Shown in pieces: positions 1-7,522 of a stretch of DNA of 36,395 nucleotides. Within the stretch, counting starts at the first letter, position 1. Every line of letters begins with the position of its first letter. The notes below the pieces were generated by a model, which was not told the origin of the DNA, did not search any database, and saw only the letters and a program-made list of their open reading frames with translations. Both the position numbers and the translations under genes were made by a program. The DNA is from Pyrinomonadaceae bacterium (lineage in GTDB: Bacteria; Acidobacteriota; Blastocatellia; Pyrinomonadales; Pyrinomonadaceae), in contig JAVEDE010000040.1 in the NCBI GenBank assembly GCA_030841105.1, positions 1 to 36,395 on the forward strand, written 5' to 3'.

Positions 1-834
1 GCCGCCACCGCCCTTCGTGCCGCCGCCCGTGCCTGTGTTCGCGCCGCCCGTGCGCGCCGCGCCCGCACCGCCCTTCTTCGCGCCGCCACCGCCGTGCAAG
101 CCCTTGCCCGCGCCGCCTCCGCCCGCGCCCTTCGCGCCGCCCTTCGTGGCCGCTCCCTTACTGGCCGAACCGCTGCCGCTCTGTCCGCCCTGCGTGCCGC
201 CGCCTTTGTTCTTCGCGCCCGCCGTGCCGCCCTTCTTCGCCGCGTCGGTACGACTGCCGCCGCCCGCGCGCGAAGCACTCGCGCCGCCCGACCCTTGCGC
301 GCCGCCCTGCTTGGCCGTGCCGCTCCGACCCTTCGACGCGCCGCCCGCAGCACCCGACGACGAACCGCCGGAACTACTCGTACCGCCGGACGACGAACTG
401 CCAGCACCGCCGCCACTCCCGCGACCGCCGCCGCTGACGCCGCCGCCCGCGCGACCACCTCGACCGCCCGTGCTCTCGCCGGACGCGCCGCGCCGGGCAG
501 TCACGCCGGTCGCGCGCCCGATGGCCGTGCCGCCGTGACTTACATCGCCGCCCGCGTCGTCGCCGACGCTCGCGTTATCGTCGCCGCTGTTGTCGCCGTC
601 GCCGCCCGCGTTATCATCGCCGCCGCCTGCGCCCGCGGCGCGCGCGTCCGCGCGTTCGGCCGCGTCCAGACGCCCGTTGTCGGCGACGGGTTCGCGGTCG
701 CTTTCGGCGTCGGTCGAGTCGCCGCCCCCGCCGCCGTCGGTCGCAGTGTTGTCGCCGCTTTTGTCGCCGATAATGATGCCGCTCGTCAGGTTGTCTCTGT
801 CTTCGCCGTTTCCGCCGTTCCCTGTTTCCGCCAT
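1..834 (-). CDS. Gly-rich low-complexity protein (3' end outside window)
   Basis: An open minus-strand frame of 278 codons starts at ATG 834-832 and reaches the window edge without a stop. An AAGGAG ribosome binding site lies about 7 bases upstream (reverse complement of 841-848). The N-terminus starts MAETGNGGNGEDRDN. The first ~100 residues are Gly/Asp-rich and acidic. From about residue 110 the composition changes to Gly/Ser/Ala with many Lys and Arg (GGAKKGG- and GTKGG-type runs). No signal peptide, membrane segment or known domain is visible. The plus-strand reading frames over this stretch are Pro/Ala-rich mirror images and have no ribosome binding site. Function is unknown. The opposite charge of the two halves suggests a disordered protein that could bind polyanions or self-associate, but this is inference. 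Confidence 0.7.
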   Translation of the reverse strand, partial: MAETGNGGNGEDRDNLTSGIIIGDKSGDNTATDGGGGGDSTDAESDREPVADNGRLDAAERADARAAGAGGGDDNAGGDGDNSGDDNASVGDDAGGDVSHGGTAIGRATGVTARRGASGESTGGRGGRAGGGVSGGGRGSGGGAGSSSSGGTSSSGGSSSGAAGGASKGRSGTAKQGGAQGSGGASASRAGGGSRTDAAKKGGTAGAKNKGGGTQGGQSGSGSASKGAATKGGAKGAGGGGAGKGLHGGGGAKKGGAGAARTGGANTGTGGGTKGGGG

Positions 835-1025
835 CGCTGTGCTCCTTGTTCTGGTGTGAAGAGGCGAGACCCCGCGTGCGGAGTCCGGCCTTGAAGATTC
901 CCGGCCCAAGTTATTAAATTTCGCGCTTCGTTTTGCGGCGGAGCATAGCACAACTTCACGCGCCCGCGCGCAACTCTTTACCGTTCTGCGCGCGAAAATT
1001 TTCGCCCCGCGCCGCGCCCCGCCGG

Positions 1026-1054
1026 TTGCCCGCGACTGCGGCGGGCGTTATAAC
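1026..1054 (+). promoter_or_regulatory. Candidate sigma-70-type promoter for DUF2721/radical SAM operon
   Basis: TTGCCC at 1026-1031 and TATAAC at 1049-1054 are separated by 17 bases. The implied start site near 1061 gives a leader of about 25 bases before the ATG at 1086. Motif match only. Confidence 0.45.
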
Positions 1055-1085
1055 TACCCGTAGCCCGATTCAAACTTTTACGCAC

Positions 1086-1637
1086 ATGGAACCGCTCTCT
1101 TCCGCCCTCGCCGTCCTGACGGCCATGATCACGCCCGCCGTCTTGATCTCGGCGTGCGGCGCGCTCATCTTTTCCACCTCCACGCGCCTCGGCCGCGTCG
1201 TGGATCGAGTGCGCGCGCTCTCGGATCGCTTCGAGGAACTCGCCACGGAAGGCTGTCAACTCTCGCTCATCGAAGAACGCCGCGCCGTCGCCTTCACTCT
1301 CCTCGACAAATTGACGAGCCGCGCACGCATCCTCCAACGCAGCATGACCGTGCTCTACATCGCGCTCAGCCTCTTCGTCGCCACGAGCGTCGCCATCGGC
1401 CTCGTCGCCTTTCTCGGCGAACGCTTCAGCGCAGTGCCCGTCGTGCTCGGCCTCGCCGGCGCGTCGTTCCTCTTCTACGGCAGCATCACCTTGATCGTCG
1501 AAGCCCGCCTCGCCGTCGCCTCTCTGCGCGTCGAGATGGATTTCACGTGGCAACTCGGCAAGCACTACGCGCCCTCCGAACTCGCCGCACGCCACACCAG
1601 CCCCCACTATCGCCTGAGGGTCAAACCGCAGCCATGA
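1086..1637 (+). CDS. DUF2721 family membrane protein
   Basis: This 183-residue protein begins MEPLSSALAVLTAMITPAV. It matches the DUF2721 pattern: a first hydrophobic helix (about residues 7-28) followed by STSTRLGRVVDRVRAL, then a polar helical stretch, and two more membrane helices (about 97-120 and 127-148) near the C-terminus. The reading frame is open upstream to 933, but that extension is Arg/Pro-rich and unlike the family, so the ATG at 1086 is preferred. It sits just downstream of a good promoter-like sequence. The stop overlaps the next start as ATGA (1634-1637), so it is probably co-translated with the radical SAM gene. DUF2721 has no established function. Confidence 0.85.
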   Translation: MEPLSSALAVLTAMITPAVLISACGALIFSTSTRLGRVVDRVRALSDRFEELATEGCQLSLIEERRAVAFTLLDKLTSRARILQRSMTVLYIALSLFVATSVAIGLVAFLGERFSAVPVVLGLAGASFLFYGSITLIVEARLAVASLRVEMDFTWQLGKHYAPSELAARHTSPHYRLRVKPQP

Positions 1638-2683
1638 CGACAACACCGCAGCAGCAGCACGCGCCTTCATACCTCGCGCTCTACGAGACGGGCGAACTCC
1701 GCGCCCGCGTCGAGGCGTTGGAGTCTCTGCTTGCGCGCTGCACGGTCTGCCCGCGCGACTGCTTCAACAATCGTCTGGACGACGAGATCGCCGCCTGCTA
1801 TTCCGGCCGCCTCCCCGTCGTCTCATCCTACACCGCGCACTTCGGCGAAGAGCCTGCCATCACCGGCACGCACGGGGCGGGCAACATCTTTTTCGGCAAC
1901 TGCAATCTGCGCTGCGTCTACTGCCAGAACTATCAAATCTCGCAGACGCACCGCGAGCAGATCAAAAACCAAGTGACGCACGAACGCCTCGCGCAGATGA
2001 TGCTCGAACTACAAACGCGCGGCTGCCACAACATCAACTTCGTCTCGCCCACGCACTTCGCCCCGCAGATGGCGCGCTCGATCCTCCTCGCCGCCGAACA
2101 GGGCTTGCGCCTCCCCGTCGTCTACAACACGAACGCTTACGACTCCGTGGAAGTCCTGCGTCTGCTCGACCGCGTGGTTGACGTGTACCTCCCCGATCTC
2201 AAGTACGCCGACTCGGCCGACGGTTATACTTACTCCAAAGTTCAAGACTACACCGAGCACGCGCGCCGCGCCGTCGCAGAGATGTACCGGCAGACCGGCT
2301 ACGAGTTGGTGTTCGACGACAACGGGCTGCTCAAGCGCGGCCTCGTCATCCGCCTCTTAGTTCTGCCGAACGATCTCGGCGGCATCCGCGAGTCTCTTGA
2401 GTGGATCAGGGACGCGCTCAGCCCGCGCGTCGCCGTCTCGCTGATGGCGCAGTATTACGCGACGAACCGCGCCGCCACGGACGAACGCTACATGCTGCTC
2501 TCGCGCCGCATCTCCGAATCCGAGTGGATGCGCGCCGTCGCCGCGCTCGACGAACTCGGCATGGAGGAGGGCTGGATGCAAGAGTACGACGGCGCATCGC
2601 ATTACTACCGCCCCGACTTCGCCGACAGCGAGACGCCGTTCAAAGACATCAGGGACTTTAAGACAGTGACGAGTGACGAGTGA
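1634..2683 (+). CDS. Radical SAM protein, PflX-like (COG1313)
   Basis: A 349-residue protein with the radical SAM CxxxCxxC motif at C90, C94 and C97 (GNCNLRCVYCQN), which binds the 4Fe-4S cluster that cleaves S-adenosylmethionine. An upstream cysteine group, CTVCPRDC (C36, C39, C43) plus C55, is typical of the PflX/COG1313 branch related to pyruvate formate-lyase activating enzymes; its substrate is not known. The start overlaps the DUF2721 stop by ATGA, so the two are likely one operon. The last six residues (TVTSDE) and the stop codon are encoded by a TGACGAG-type tandem repeat that continues downstream, so the natural C-terminus was probably replaced or extended by repeat insertion. No glycyl-radical enzyme partner is visible in the window. 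Confidence 0.88.
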   Translation: MTTTPQQQHAPSYLALYETGELRARVEALESLLARCTVCPRDCFNNRLDDEIAACYSGRLPVVSSYTAHFGEEPAITGTHGAGNIFFGNCNLRCVYCQNYQISQTHREQIKNQVTHERLAQMMLELQTRGCHNINFVSPTHFAPQMARSILLAAEQGLRLPVVYNTNAYDSVEVLRLLDRVVDVYLPDLKYADSADGYTYSKVQDYTEHARRAVAEMYRQTGYELVFDDNGLLKRGLVIRLLVLPNDLGGIRESLEWIRDALSPRVAVSLMAQYYATNRAATDERYMLLSRRISESEWMRAVAALDELGMEEGWMQEYDGASHYYRPDFADSETPFKDIRDFKTVTSDE

Positions 2684-2740
2684 CAAGTGACGAGCGAGAA
2701 GTAATTAGTGATAAGTAATAAGGGACGAGTCACGAGTGAC
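2664..2740. repeat. Degenerate TGACAAG/TGACGAG heptamer-like repeat tract
   Basis: Successive copies of agtgacgag, agtgacaag, gtgataagtaat and cgagtcacgagtgac cover the end of the radical SAM gene and the gap behind it. The same unit occurs as an inverted pair at 7366-7508. The pattern resembles the short tandemly repeated repetitive sequences of cyanobacteria in unit length, but no relation is established. Confidence 0.7.
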
Positions 2741-2770
2741 GGGGCGGAGACGTGAGAGGGTTTCTTTCGG

Positions 2771-2959
2771 ATGACAGGCGGTTTAATCTCAGTCGCTTTT
2801 TTCGACAACACCGACCCCGGCGCGGCGGGCTGGCTCGTCCTCGCCGCGTGGTTCGTCGTATTCGTTCTCATTCTCAACACGATCATCTTCTTCTTGCGTC
2901 GCCTCTTTCGGCGGCGGCGCGGCAAGGCTGCAATCAATCAGGGAGAAAAGCAAGCATGA
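2771..2959 (+). CDS. Small single-pass membrane protein
   Basis: This 62-residue protein has one strong hydrophobic helix (about residues 19-42, GWLVLAAWFVVFVLILNTII) followed by a very basic stretch (RRLFRRRRGK). That predicts an N-out, C-in orientation. Its stop overlaps the peroxiredoxin start (ATGA, 2956-2959), which argues that it is real and translationally coupled. A weak GAGAGGG lies about 10 bases before the ATG. No family is recognised. The context suggests a membrane partner or anchor in the peroxiredoxin/iron group, but that is inference. Confidence 0.6.
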   Translation: MTGGLISVAFFDNTDPGAAGWLVLAAWFVVFVLILNTIIFFLRRLFRRRRGKAAINQGEKQA

Positions 2960-3444
2960 GTAGAGCGAAGGAAGCGACGGCGGCGGTCGGCTCGGTCGCG
3001 CCCGATTTCATCCTGCACGACACGGAGGGCGCGGAGTGGCAGATGTCGGCGCAGCACGGGCGCGTCGTCGTGCTGCTGTTCTATCCCGGCGACGAGACGC
3101 CCGTCTGCACCAAGCAACTCTGCTCGGTGCGCGACAACTGGGAGAGCTACGCCGCGACGGGCGCGGAGGTCGTCGGCATCTCGACCGACACGGTTGAGTC
3201 GCACCGCAAGTTCACAGACCACCACAACCTGCCCCTGCGCCTCTTGGCCGACACGGAGGGGAAAGTTCACAAGGCTTACGACGCGAGTTCGTGGTTTCCC
3301 GGCCGCGCCGCACGCGCCGTCGTCGTCGTTAACGCGCAAGGCATCATCCGCTACCGCAAGGTCGAGACCGTCTCGCTCTTTCGCCCGCGCGACGCCGAGA
3401 TCGTCGAAGCGATCCGCGACGCGCAACAACAACAGCAATCATGA
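2956..3444 (+). CDS. bcp: Peroxiredoxin, PrxQ/BCP type
   Basis: A 162-residue thioredoxin-fold peroxidase that reduces hydroperoxides using thioredoxin-like donors. The peroxidatic Cys is C51 in PGDETPVCTKQLC. A second Cys, C56, follows at the CX4C spacing that defines atypical 2-Cys PrxQ enzymes with an intramolecular disulphide. Supporting family features are APDFILHDTEG near the N-terminus, VVGISTDTVESHRKF, and LLADTEGKVHKAY. There is no signal peptide, so it is cytoplasmic. It overlaps the preceding small membrane protein and lies 83 bases before an Fe(2+)-trafficking-like gene, which fits a shared role in oxidative-stress defence. The C-terminus ends in a run of five Gln then Ser. Confidence 0.92.
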   Translation: MSRAKEATAAVGSVAPDFILHDTEGAEWQMSAQHGRVVVLLFYPGDETPVCTKQLCSVRDNWESYAATGAEVVGISTDTVESHRKFTDHHNLPLRLLADTEGKVHKAYDASSWFPGRAARAVVVVNAQGIIRYRKVETVSLFRPRDAEIVEAIRDAQQQQQS

Positions 3445-3527
3445 GGCGCGCACGCGTGACGTGCACGCGCGTTTATCAACCACAGATTTTCAAGCTACAG
3501 ATTTTCAGTCAAGGAGAATTTTCGAGT

Positions 3528-3815
3528 ATGGCCGATCAGATCAAATGCAAACACTGCGGCGAGCGTCGCCCCGCGCTCGGCTACGCGCCCTTTCCCAACG
3601 AGATCGGGCAGCAGGTAGGGGCGGAAATCTGCCAACCGTGCTGGCAGGAATGGCTGCAAAAGCAGAGCCAGATCATCAACCACTACGGCCTCGACCTGAC
3701 CAACCCCGACGCGCAAAACTTCCTCTTCGACAACATGAAGGGCTATCTCTTCAACGAAGCCCCGCAGCAGGTCGCGCAGATTGACACGTCGAAAGAAGGC
3801 TCGGTCAAGTGGTAA
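3528..3815 (+). CDS. Fe(2+)-trafficking protein-like (YggX/Iron_traffic) with zinc-ribbon cysteines
   Basis: A 95-residue protein resembling YggX: a PFPNEIGQQV segment, then WQEWLQKQSQIINHYGLDLTNPDAQNFL, which corresponds to the family's W..W...Q...INE..L... helix region. The start at 3528 is preceded by AAGGAG at 3511-3516. Unlike the single conserved Cys of E. coli YggX, this one carries four: C7-x2-C10 and C35-x2-C38. Together these look like a zinc ribbon or Fe-binding knuckle. YggX is linked to protection of Fe-S clusters from oxidants, and the neighbouring peroxiredoxin supports that theme. The assignment is by motif and could be wrong in detail. Confidence 0.72.
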   Translation: MADQIKCKHCGERRPALGYAPFPNEIGQQVGAEICQPCWQEWLQKQSQIINHYGLDLTNPDAQNFLFDNMKGYLFNEAPQQVAQIDTSKEGSVKW

Positions 3816-3824
3816 GGATATAAC

Positions 3825-3923
3825 AAGGGATGAGGGCAGCAGGGTGAGGGAATGAATAAAGAAAGCACTCAACTGTGCGAGGGCTTTTCTTATTCATCCC
3901 TCACCCTGCTGCCCTCATCCCTT
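3825..3923. repeat. Long inverted repeat, likely bidirectional terminator
   Basis: The arms at 3825-3859 and 3890-3923 are complementary over 34 bases apart from one extra A in the left arm. The 30-base centre contains a further GAAAGC/GCTTTTC pairing. It lies between two convergent genes. The right arm also encodes the last codons of the DUF1622 gene on the minus strand. The unit GGGATGAGG recurs at 3923-3952 and 4435-4451. Confidence 0.75.
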
Positions 3924-4351
3924 CTATCCTCGCCCTCATCGCTTGTCTCGCCTCGCTCCTGTTTCATCTCGCGCATGAGGAAATAGTTGAGGCCGGTGCG
4001 GATGACGGCGATCGCGCCGAGTTTGCCGATCTGATCCCAAGAGGGCGCGATGGCGGTGGAGAGGATGTCCGCGCCGAGTTGGAATTCGAGCGCGAGGGCG
4101 AGGTAGCGCGCGAGCGTGAGCCGCGTCCGGTTGTAGTTATCGTGATGCTCTCCTGCGAGGAGCGTGCGCGCGAACTGTATGCTGGCGACGATGATGCCGA
4201 GACAAATCACGGCCGCCCCCGTCGTCTCGACCAGCAGCCGCAGCCACAACACGCCATGGCGCACGCTCGTCTCGACCGCGCCGCCTTCGGGACTGCCGAC
4301 GAAGTGCGTCGCACCCTCTTGCAGCGCGAGAAAAATTGTGGCCGCCGACAT
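3890..4351 (-). CDS. DUF1622 family membrane protein
   Basis: A 153-residue protein starting MSAATIFLALQEG at 4351, with a strong GGAGGGGAGG purine tract upstream; the open frame extends to 4453 but that part is unlike the family. Three hydrophobic segments are visible: LRLLVETTGAAVICLGIIVAS, the LALALEFQLGADIL segment (charged, typical of DUF1622), and IGKLGAIAVIRTGLNYFL. Function of the family is unknown. After the canonical end (FLMREMKQE) there is a hydrophilic tail of about 20 residues rich in Asp, Glu and Arg. This tail is encoded by GATGAGGG-type repeats and by the right arm of the adjoining inverted repeat. Confidence 0.85.
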   Translation of the reverse strand: MSAATIFLALQEGATHFVGSPEGGAVETSVRHGVLWLRLLVETTGAAVICLGIIVASIQFARTLLAGEHHDNYNRTRLTLARYLALALEFQLGADILSTAIAPSWDQIGKLGAIAVIRTGLNYFLMREMKQERGETSDEGEDRRDEGSRVRDE

Positions 4352-4675
4352 CAATTGCCGCCTCCCCTCCAACGGACAAAATAGCACCAACTCGAACTTG
4401 AAAGCGATACGGACGACGGAAGAATCTCGACGCCCGCCCTCATCCCTCATCAATTAATCTCCTTGCGTCTTTCGCGGCGCGGTGGTAAATATGCGTGCGC
4501 TAAAAAAATAATTCCCCTGATTGCCGGAAGAACTAAATTTGCCCGCGGCCGTGCGGCCGTCACGCGCGCCGCCGAGGCAGGCGGGCGTCCGTTCGGTCGC
4601 GTCCCGCCGAAGGGCGCAGCCGCAATCGGGTCATTAGAGGACATCACACACTTTTCACAGGAGCGAATCACGATT
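4352..4675. other. Divergent intergenic region
   Basis: No gene is supported here. It holds a second short copy of the GATGAGGG repeat at 4435-4451 and presumably the promoters of the DUF1622 gene (minus) and the BON lipoprotein (plus). TTGCGT at 4463-4468 and TAAATA at 4486-4491 (17-base gap) is a weak plus-strand promoter candidate. Confidence 0.4.
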
Positions 4676-5224
4676 ATGAAGAAACTAGCCACTCTCGTCG
4701 CGCTGGCCGCGCTGGCCGCCGGTTGTTCGTCAACCGATAACGCCAACATGGCGACACGTAACGGCAACGTCGGCACTGTCGTCAACAACAACGCCAACAT
4801 GGCCGCCAACACCAGCACCGCCAACGCGAACACGGCCAACGCCAACCGCCACACCTACAACGCGAACATCAGCGAAGCCGATTACGAAAAAGATAAAGCG
4901 CGTTACGGGACGGAAGCCAAAGAGGCGGGCGAAACTGTCGGCTCCGGCCTGAAAGACGGCTACCTCTGGGTCAAGACCAAAGGCGCGCTCGCGGCCGTTG
5001 ACGACCTGAGAGATTCGACCATCAACGTGGACGTGGACAACGGCGTCATCACGCTCCGCGGCGACGTGGCAAGCCCGGCGCAGAAGTCCGCCGCCGTGAA
5101 GGCCGCCAACGGCATTGACGGCAAGAAGAGCGTCTCGGACAAGTTGGTGGTCAAGGCCGACGGCGCGGCGAACGCCAACGCCAACACCAAAGCGGGCGCA
5201 GCGCACGGCAACGCCAACCACTAA
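4676..5224 (+). CDS. BON-domain lipoprotein
   Basis: A 182-residue exported protein. The signal sequence MKKLATLVALAALAAGC ends in a lipobox with C17 as the lipidated residue, so it is probably anchored in the outer membrane. Residues ~18-65 are an Asn/Ala-rich low-complexity linker (repeats of NANTAN type). Residues ~100-165 form one BON domain (VKTKGALAAVDDLRDSTINVDVDNGVITLRGDVAS...), a fold thought to bind phospholipid or stabilise the envelope under stress. The C-terminus is again Asn/Ala-rich. AGGAG lies 12 bases before the ATG. A strong terminator follows at 5272, so it is probably monocistronic. Confidence 0.88.
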   Translation: MKKLATLVALAALAAGCSSTDNANMATRNGNVGTVVNNNANMAANTSTANANTANANRHTYNANISEADYEKDKARYGTEAKEAGETVGSGLKDGYLWVKTKGALAAVDDLRDSTINVDVDNGVITLRGDVASPAQKSAAVKAANGIDGKKSVSDKLVVKADGAANANANTKAGAAHGNANH

Positions 5225-5271
5225 ACTTTAGCGCCGCACCTGCCGCCTCCGGCAGACGTGTTTGAACGAAG

Positions 5272-5311
5272 GCGGCGCGTGCGATGTTCTGACTCGCACG
5301 CGCCGCTTTTT
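5272..5311 (+). terminator. Rho-independent terminator after BON lipoprotein
   Basis: A perfect 13-bp stem (5272-5284 with 5294-5306), a 9-base loop and TTTTT at 5307-5311. Confidence 0.9.
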
Positions 5312-5610
5312 GTCCCGGCCTGACGACGCTCGTTCGTTCGCCCGGCCGCTTGAAAATTCGCGCACTTGAAGCGCGCACGCGCCCGGCGAAACTTTCCGGC
5401 GCGCGCCCCCGTAACAGGACGAGCCGACGGGAGTCAGAACTAAAGTTAAGCCACGCGCCCCGGCCTGCTGCGCCGTGCGCTCCCCGATTTCCCGGCGGCG
5501 ACCCTCTTCTTTTTCGTCTTTAAAATTTGCGCGCCGCTTTCCCGCCCGGCCTCCGTGCGGACGAGCGCAAGCGCACGTTGACTTTCACACCGAAGGCAGA
5601 AGAAACGATC
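5312..5610. other. Intergenic region upstream of amidohydrolase cluster
   Basis: No gene or confident promoter seen. It presumably contains the promoter of the three-gene amidohydrolase cluster. Confidence 0.3.
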
Positions 5611-7365
5611 ATGCAAACTCAACCTGCACGACGTCGGCGACAACGCGCCGCGTCCGCCCTTTCTCTCGCGCTGGCTTGTGCGTTAGTGGTCGCCTCCGTC
5701 GCGTCGTCGCCGACGTCGTGGGTCGCACGCGCGCAACGCAGCGCGATTGACACTTACGCCATCACGGGCGCGCGCATCGTCACCGTCTCCGGCGCGGAGA
5801 TCGCGCGCGGCACAGTCGTCATACGCGGCGGACTCATCGCCGCCGTCGGCGCGAACGTCGCCGCGCCTTCGGACGCGCGCATCATTGACGGCACGGGGCT
5901 GACCGTCTATCCCGGCCTGATTGACGCCAACACCAACCTCGGCATGCCCGCCGCGACCGCGCCGCGACCGGGCGGCGGAGGCGCGGCCGCCTTCCTCGCC
6001 GCGCAGCAACAGGCGACGCCCGCCGTCTCTTCGCCCAACTCTTCGCAGCCCGTCGGCCTGCAACCTGAGATACTCGCCTCCGACGTGGTGCGCCCCGGCG
6101 GCGAACAGATCGAGGCCGCGCGCAACGCAGGTCTGACCGCCGCCTTGACCGCGCCGCGCGAAGGCATCTTCATGGGGCAGTCGGCCGTCATCAACCTCGC
6201 GGGCGAGACGCCGCAACAGATGATCGTGCGTTCGCCCGTCGCGCTGCACGTCGGCTTCACGCCGCTGCGCACGGGCACGTATCCGGGGTCGCTCTTAGGC
6301 GTCTTCGCTGCCATCCGCCAGATGTTGCTCGACGCCGGGCGTTACCGAGACGCCAACGCGGTCTACGAGAAAAGCCCGCGCGGGGTGCGGCGTCCCGATC
6401 AGGACAAGTCGCTCGCCGCGCTCGTGCCCGTGCTCGCGCGCGAGATGCCCGTCGTGATGTATGCCGACCGTCAACGCGAGATCGAACGCGCGCTCGATCT
6501 CGCGCAGGAGTTCAACCTGCGCCTCGTCATCGCGGGCGGCGCGGAGAGTTGGCGCGTGGCCGAACGACTCGCGGCGGCGAAAGTGCCCGTGCTGCTCTCT
6601 CTGAACTACCCGCGCCGCACGACCGCCGAGACGCCCGAAGCCGACCCGGATCCCGTGCGCGTCCTGCGCGAGCGCGTGGACGCGCCGAAGACCGCAGGGC
6701 GTCTCGCCGCGGCGGGCGTCCGCTTCGCCTTCCAGTCCGGCGGCCTCTCGAACATGAACGACTATCTCGCAAACGTCTCGAAGTCGCTCGACAACGGACT
6801 CGCCCGCGACGAAGCCTTGCGCGCTTTGACCATCCGCGCGGCGGAAATCCTCGGCGTCGCCGATCAGCTCGGCACGATTGAGGTCGGCAAGATCGCGAAC
6901 CTCACCGTCACGCGCGGCGATCTGTTCGCGCGCGAACGCCGCATCACGCACGTCTTCATAGACGGTCGCCCCGTCGATCTCAAACCCGCGCCCGCGCCAC
7001 CCGCCGCTGGGGGAACGGCGGCAGCGAGCGGCTCAACCCGCGCGTCGGCTTCGGGAACGTGGACGCTGCGCGTGCAGGTCGAGGGACAGCCCGAACGCTC
7101 GCTCACGCTCACGCTCCAACAGGAGACGGAACGCCTGAGCGGTTCGATTCAAGGCGACTTCGGCTCGGCGCAGATCGCGAACGCAAGTGTCGGCGCGTCG
7201 GGCGACATCAAGTTCACCGTGCCCGTCACGACCGGCACGCAAACCACCGAGGCCACCTTCAACGGCACGATCAGCGGCAACGAGATGCGCGGCACATTCA
7301 CCACCGTCGGCTCAGGCGCGGGCACTTTCAACGGCACGCGCGCGGGCAGCACCACGCCGCAATAG
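5611..7365 (+). CDS. Secreted amidohydrolase-fold protein lacking metal ligands
   Basis: A 584-residue protein with an Arg-rich n-region and a hydrophobic signal helix (residues ~13-42, ending VARAQ). The amidohydrolase N-terminal signature is clear: [30 protein letters not shown]...IIDGTGLTVYPGLID. The metal-binding DxHxH is replaced by D105-A-N-T-N109. The downstream His ligands and catalytic Asp of the family are also missing: compare VVMYADRQREI, VIAGGAESWR and FAFQSGGLSN with the intact paralogue next door. The C-terminal amidohydrolase strands are kept ([19 protein letters not shown]). A further ~120-residue beta-rich domain follows a Pro/Ala linker (from about residue 475). It is therefore probably a non-catalytic, periplasmic paralogue that binds or scaffolds. 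The ATG at 5611 was chosen for the signal peptide. Confidence 0.85.
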   Translation: MQTQPARRRRQRAASALSLALACALVVASVASSPTSWVARAQRSAIDTYAITGARIVTVSGAEIARGTVVIRGGLIAAVGANVAAPSDARIIDGTGLTVYPGLIDANTNLGMPAATAPRPGGGGAAAFLAAQQQATPAVSSPNSSQPVGLQPEILASDVVRPGGEQIEAARNAGLTAALTAPREGIFMGQSAVINLAGETPQQMIVRSPVALHVGFTPLRTGTYPGSLLGVFAAIRQMLLDAGRYRDANAVYEKSPRGVRRPDQDKSLAALVPVLAREMPVVMYADRQREIERALDLAQEFNLRLVIAGGAESWRVAERLAAAKVPVLLSLNYPRRTTAETPEADPDPVRVLRERVDAPKTAGRLAAAGVRFAFQSGGLSNMNDYLANVSKSLDNGLARDEALRALTIRAAEILGVADQLGTIEVGKIANLTVTRGDLFARERRITHVFIDGRPVDLKPAPAPPAAGGTAAASGSTRASASGTWTLRVQVEGQPERSLTLTLQQETERLSGSIQGDFGSAQIANASVGASGDIKFTVPVTTGTQTTEATFNGTISGNEMRGTFTTVGSGAGTFNGTRAGSTTPQ

Positions 7366-7508
7366 AACAGTGACAAGTGACAGGTGACAAGTGACAAGTT
7401 AAAACAGTGACAGTTGACAAGTGACAACAGTGAGGAGTGACAAAGGACGAAATGAAGACGAGTTCTCAGTTCTAACTTGTCACTCGTCACCTGTCACTTG
7501 TCACTGTT
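7366..7508. repeat. TGACAAG-type long inverted repeat between amidohydrolase genes
   Basis: Arms of 36 bases at 7366-7401 and 7473-7508 match in 35 of 36 positions. Each arm consists of heptamer-like units (agtgaca, agtgaca, ggtgaca, agtgaca). The 71-base centre carries more degenerate copies (cagttgacaagtgacaacag). The left arm begins immediately after the TAG stop at 7363-7365 and the right arm ends 14 bases before the next start. No target-site duplication or encoded protein is visible. Confidence 0.85.
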
Positions 7509-7522
7509 ATATGGAGCTTAAT

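Noticed and set aside
94..894. Plus-strand Ala/Arg-rich and Pro-rich frames at the left edge
   Set aside because: These are antisense of the Gly-rich gene that has AAGGAG before its ATG.
3482..3508. Direct repeat ACAGATTTTCA before the YggX-like gene
   Set aside because: Only two short copies; insufficient to call an operator.
7366..7508. Miniature transposon (MITE)
   Set aside because: No target-site duplication was seen and the arms are internally tandem; a short-repeat element fits better, though mobility cannot be excluded.
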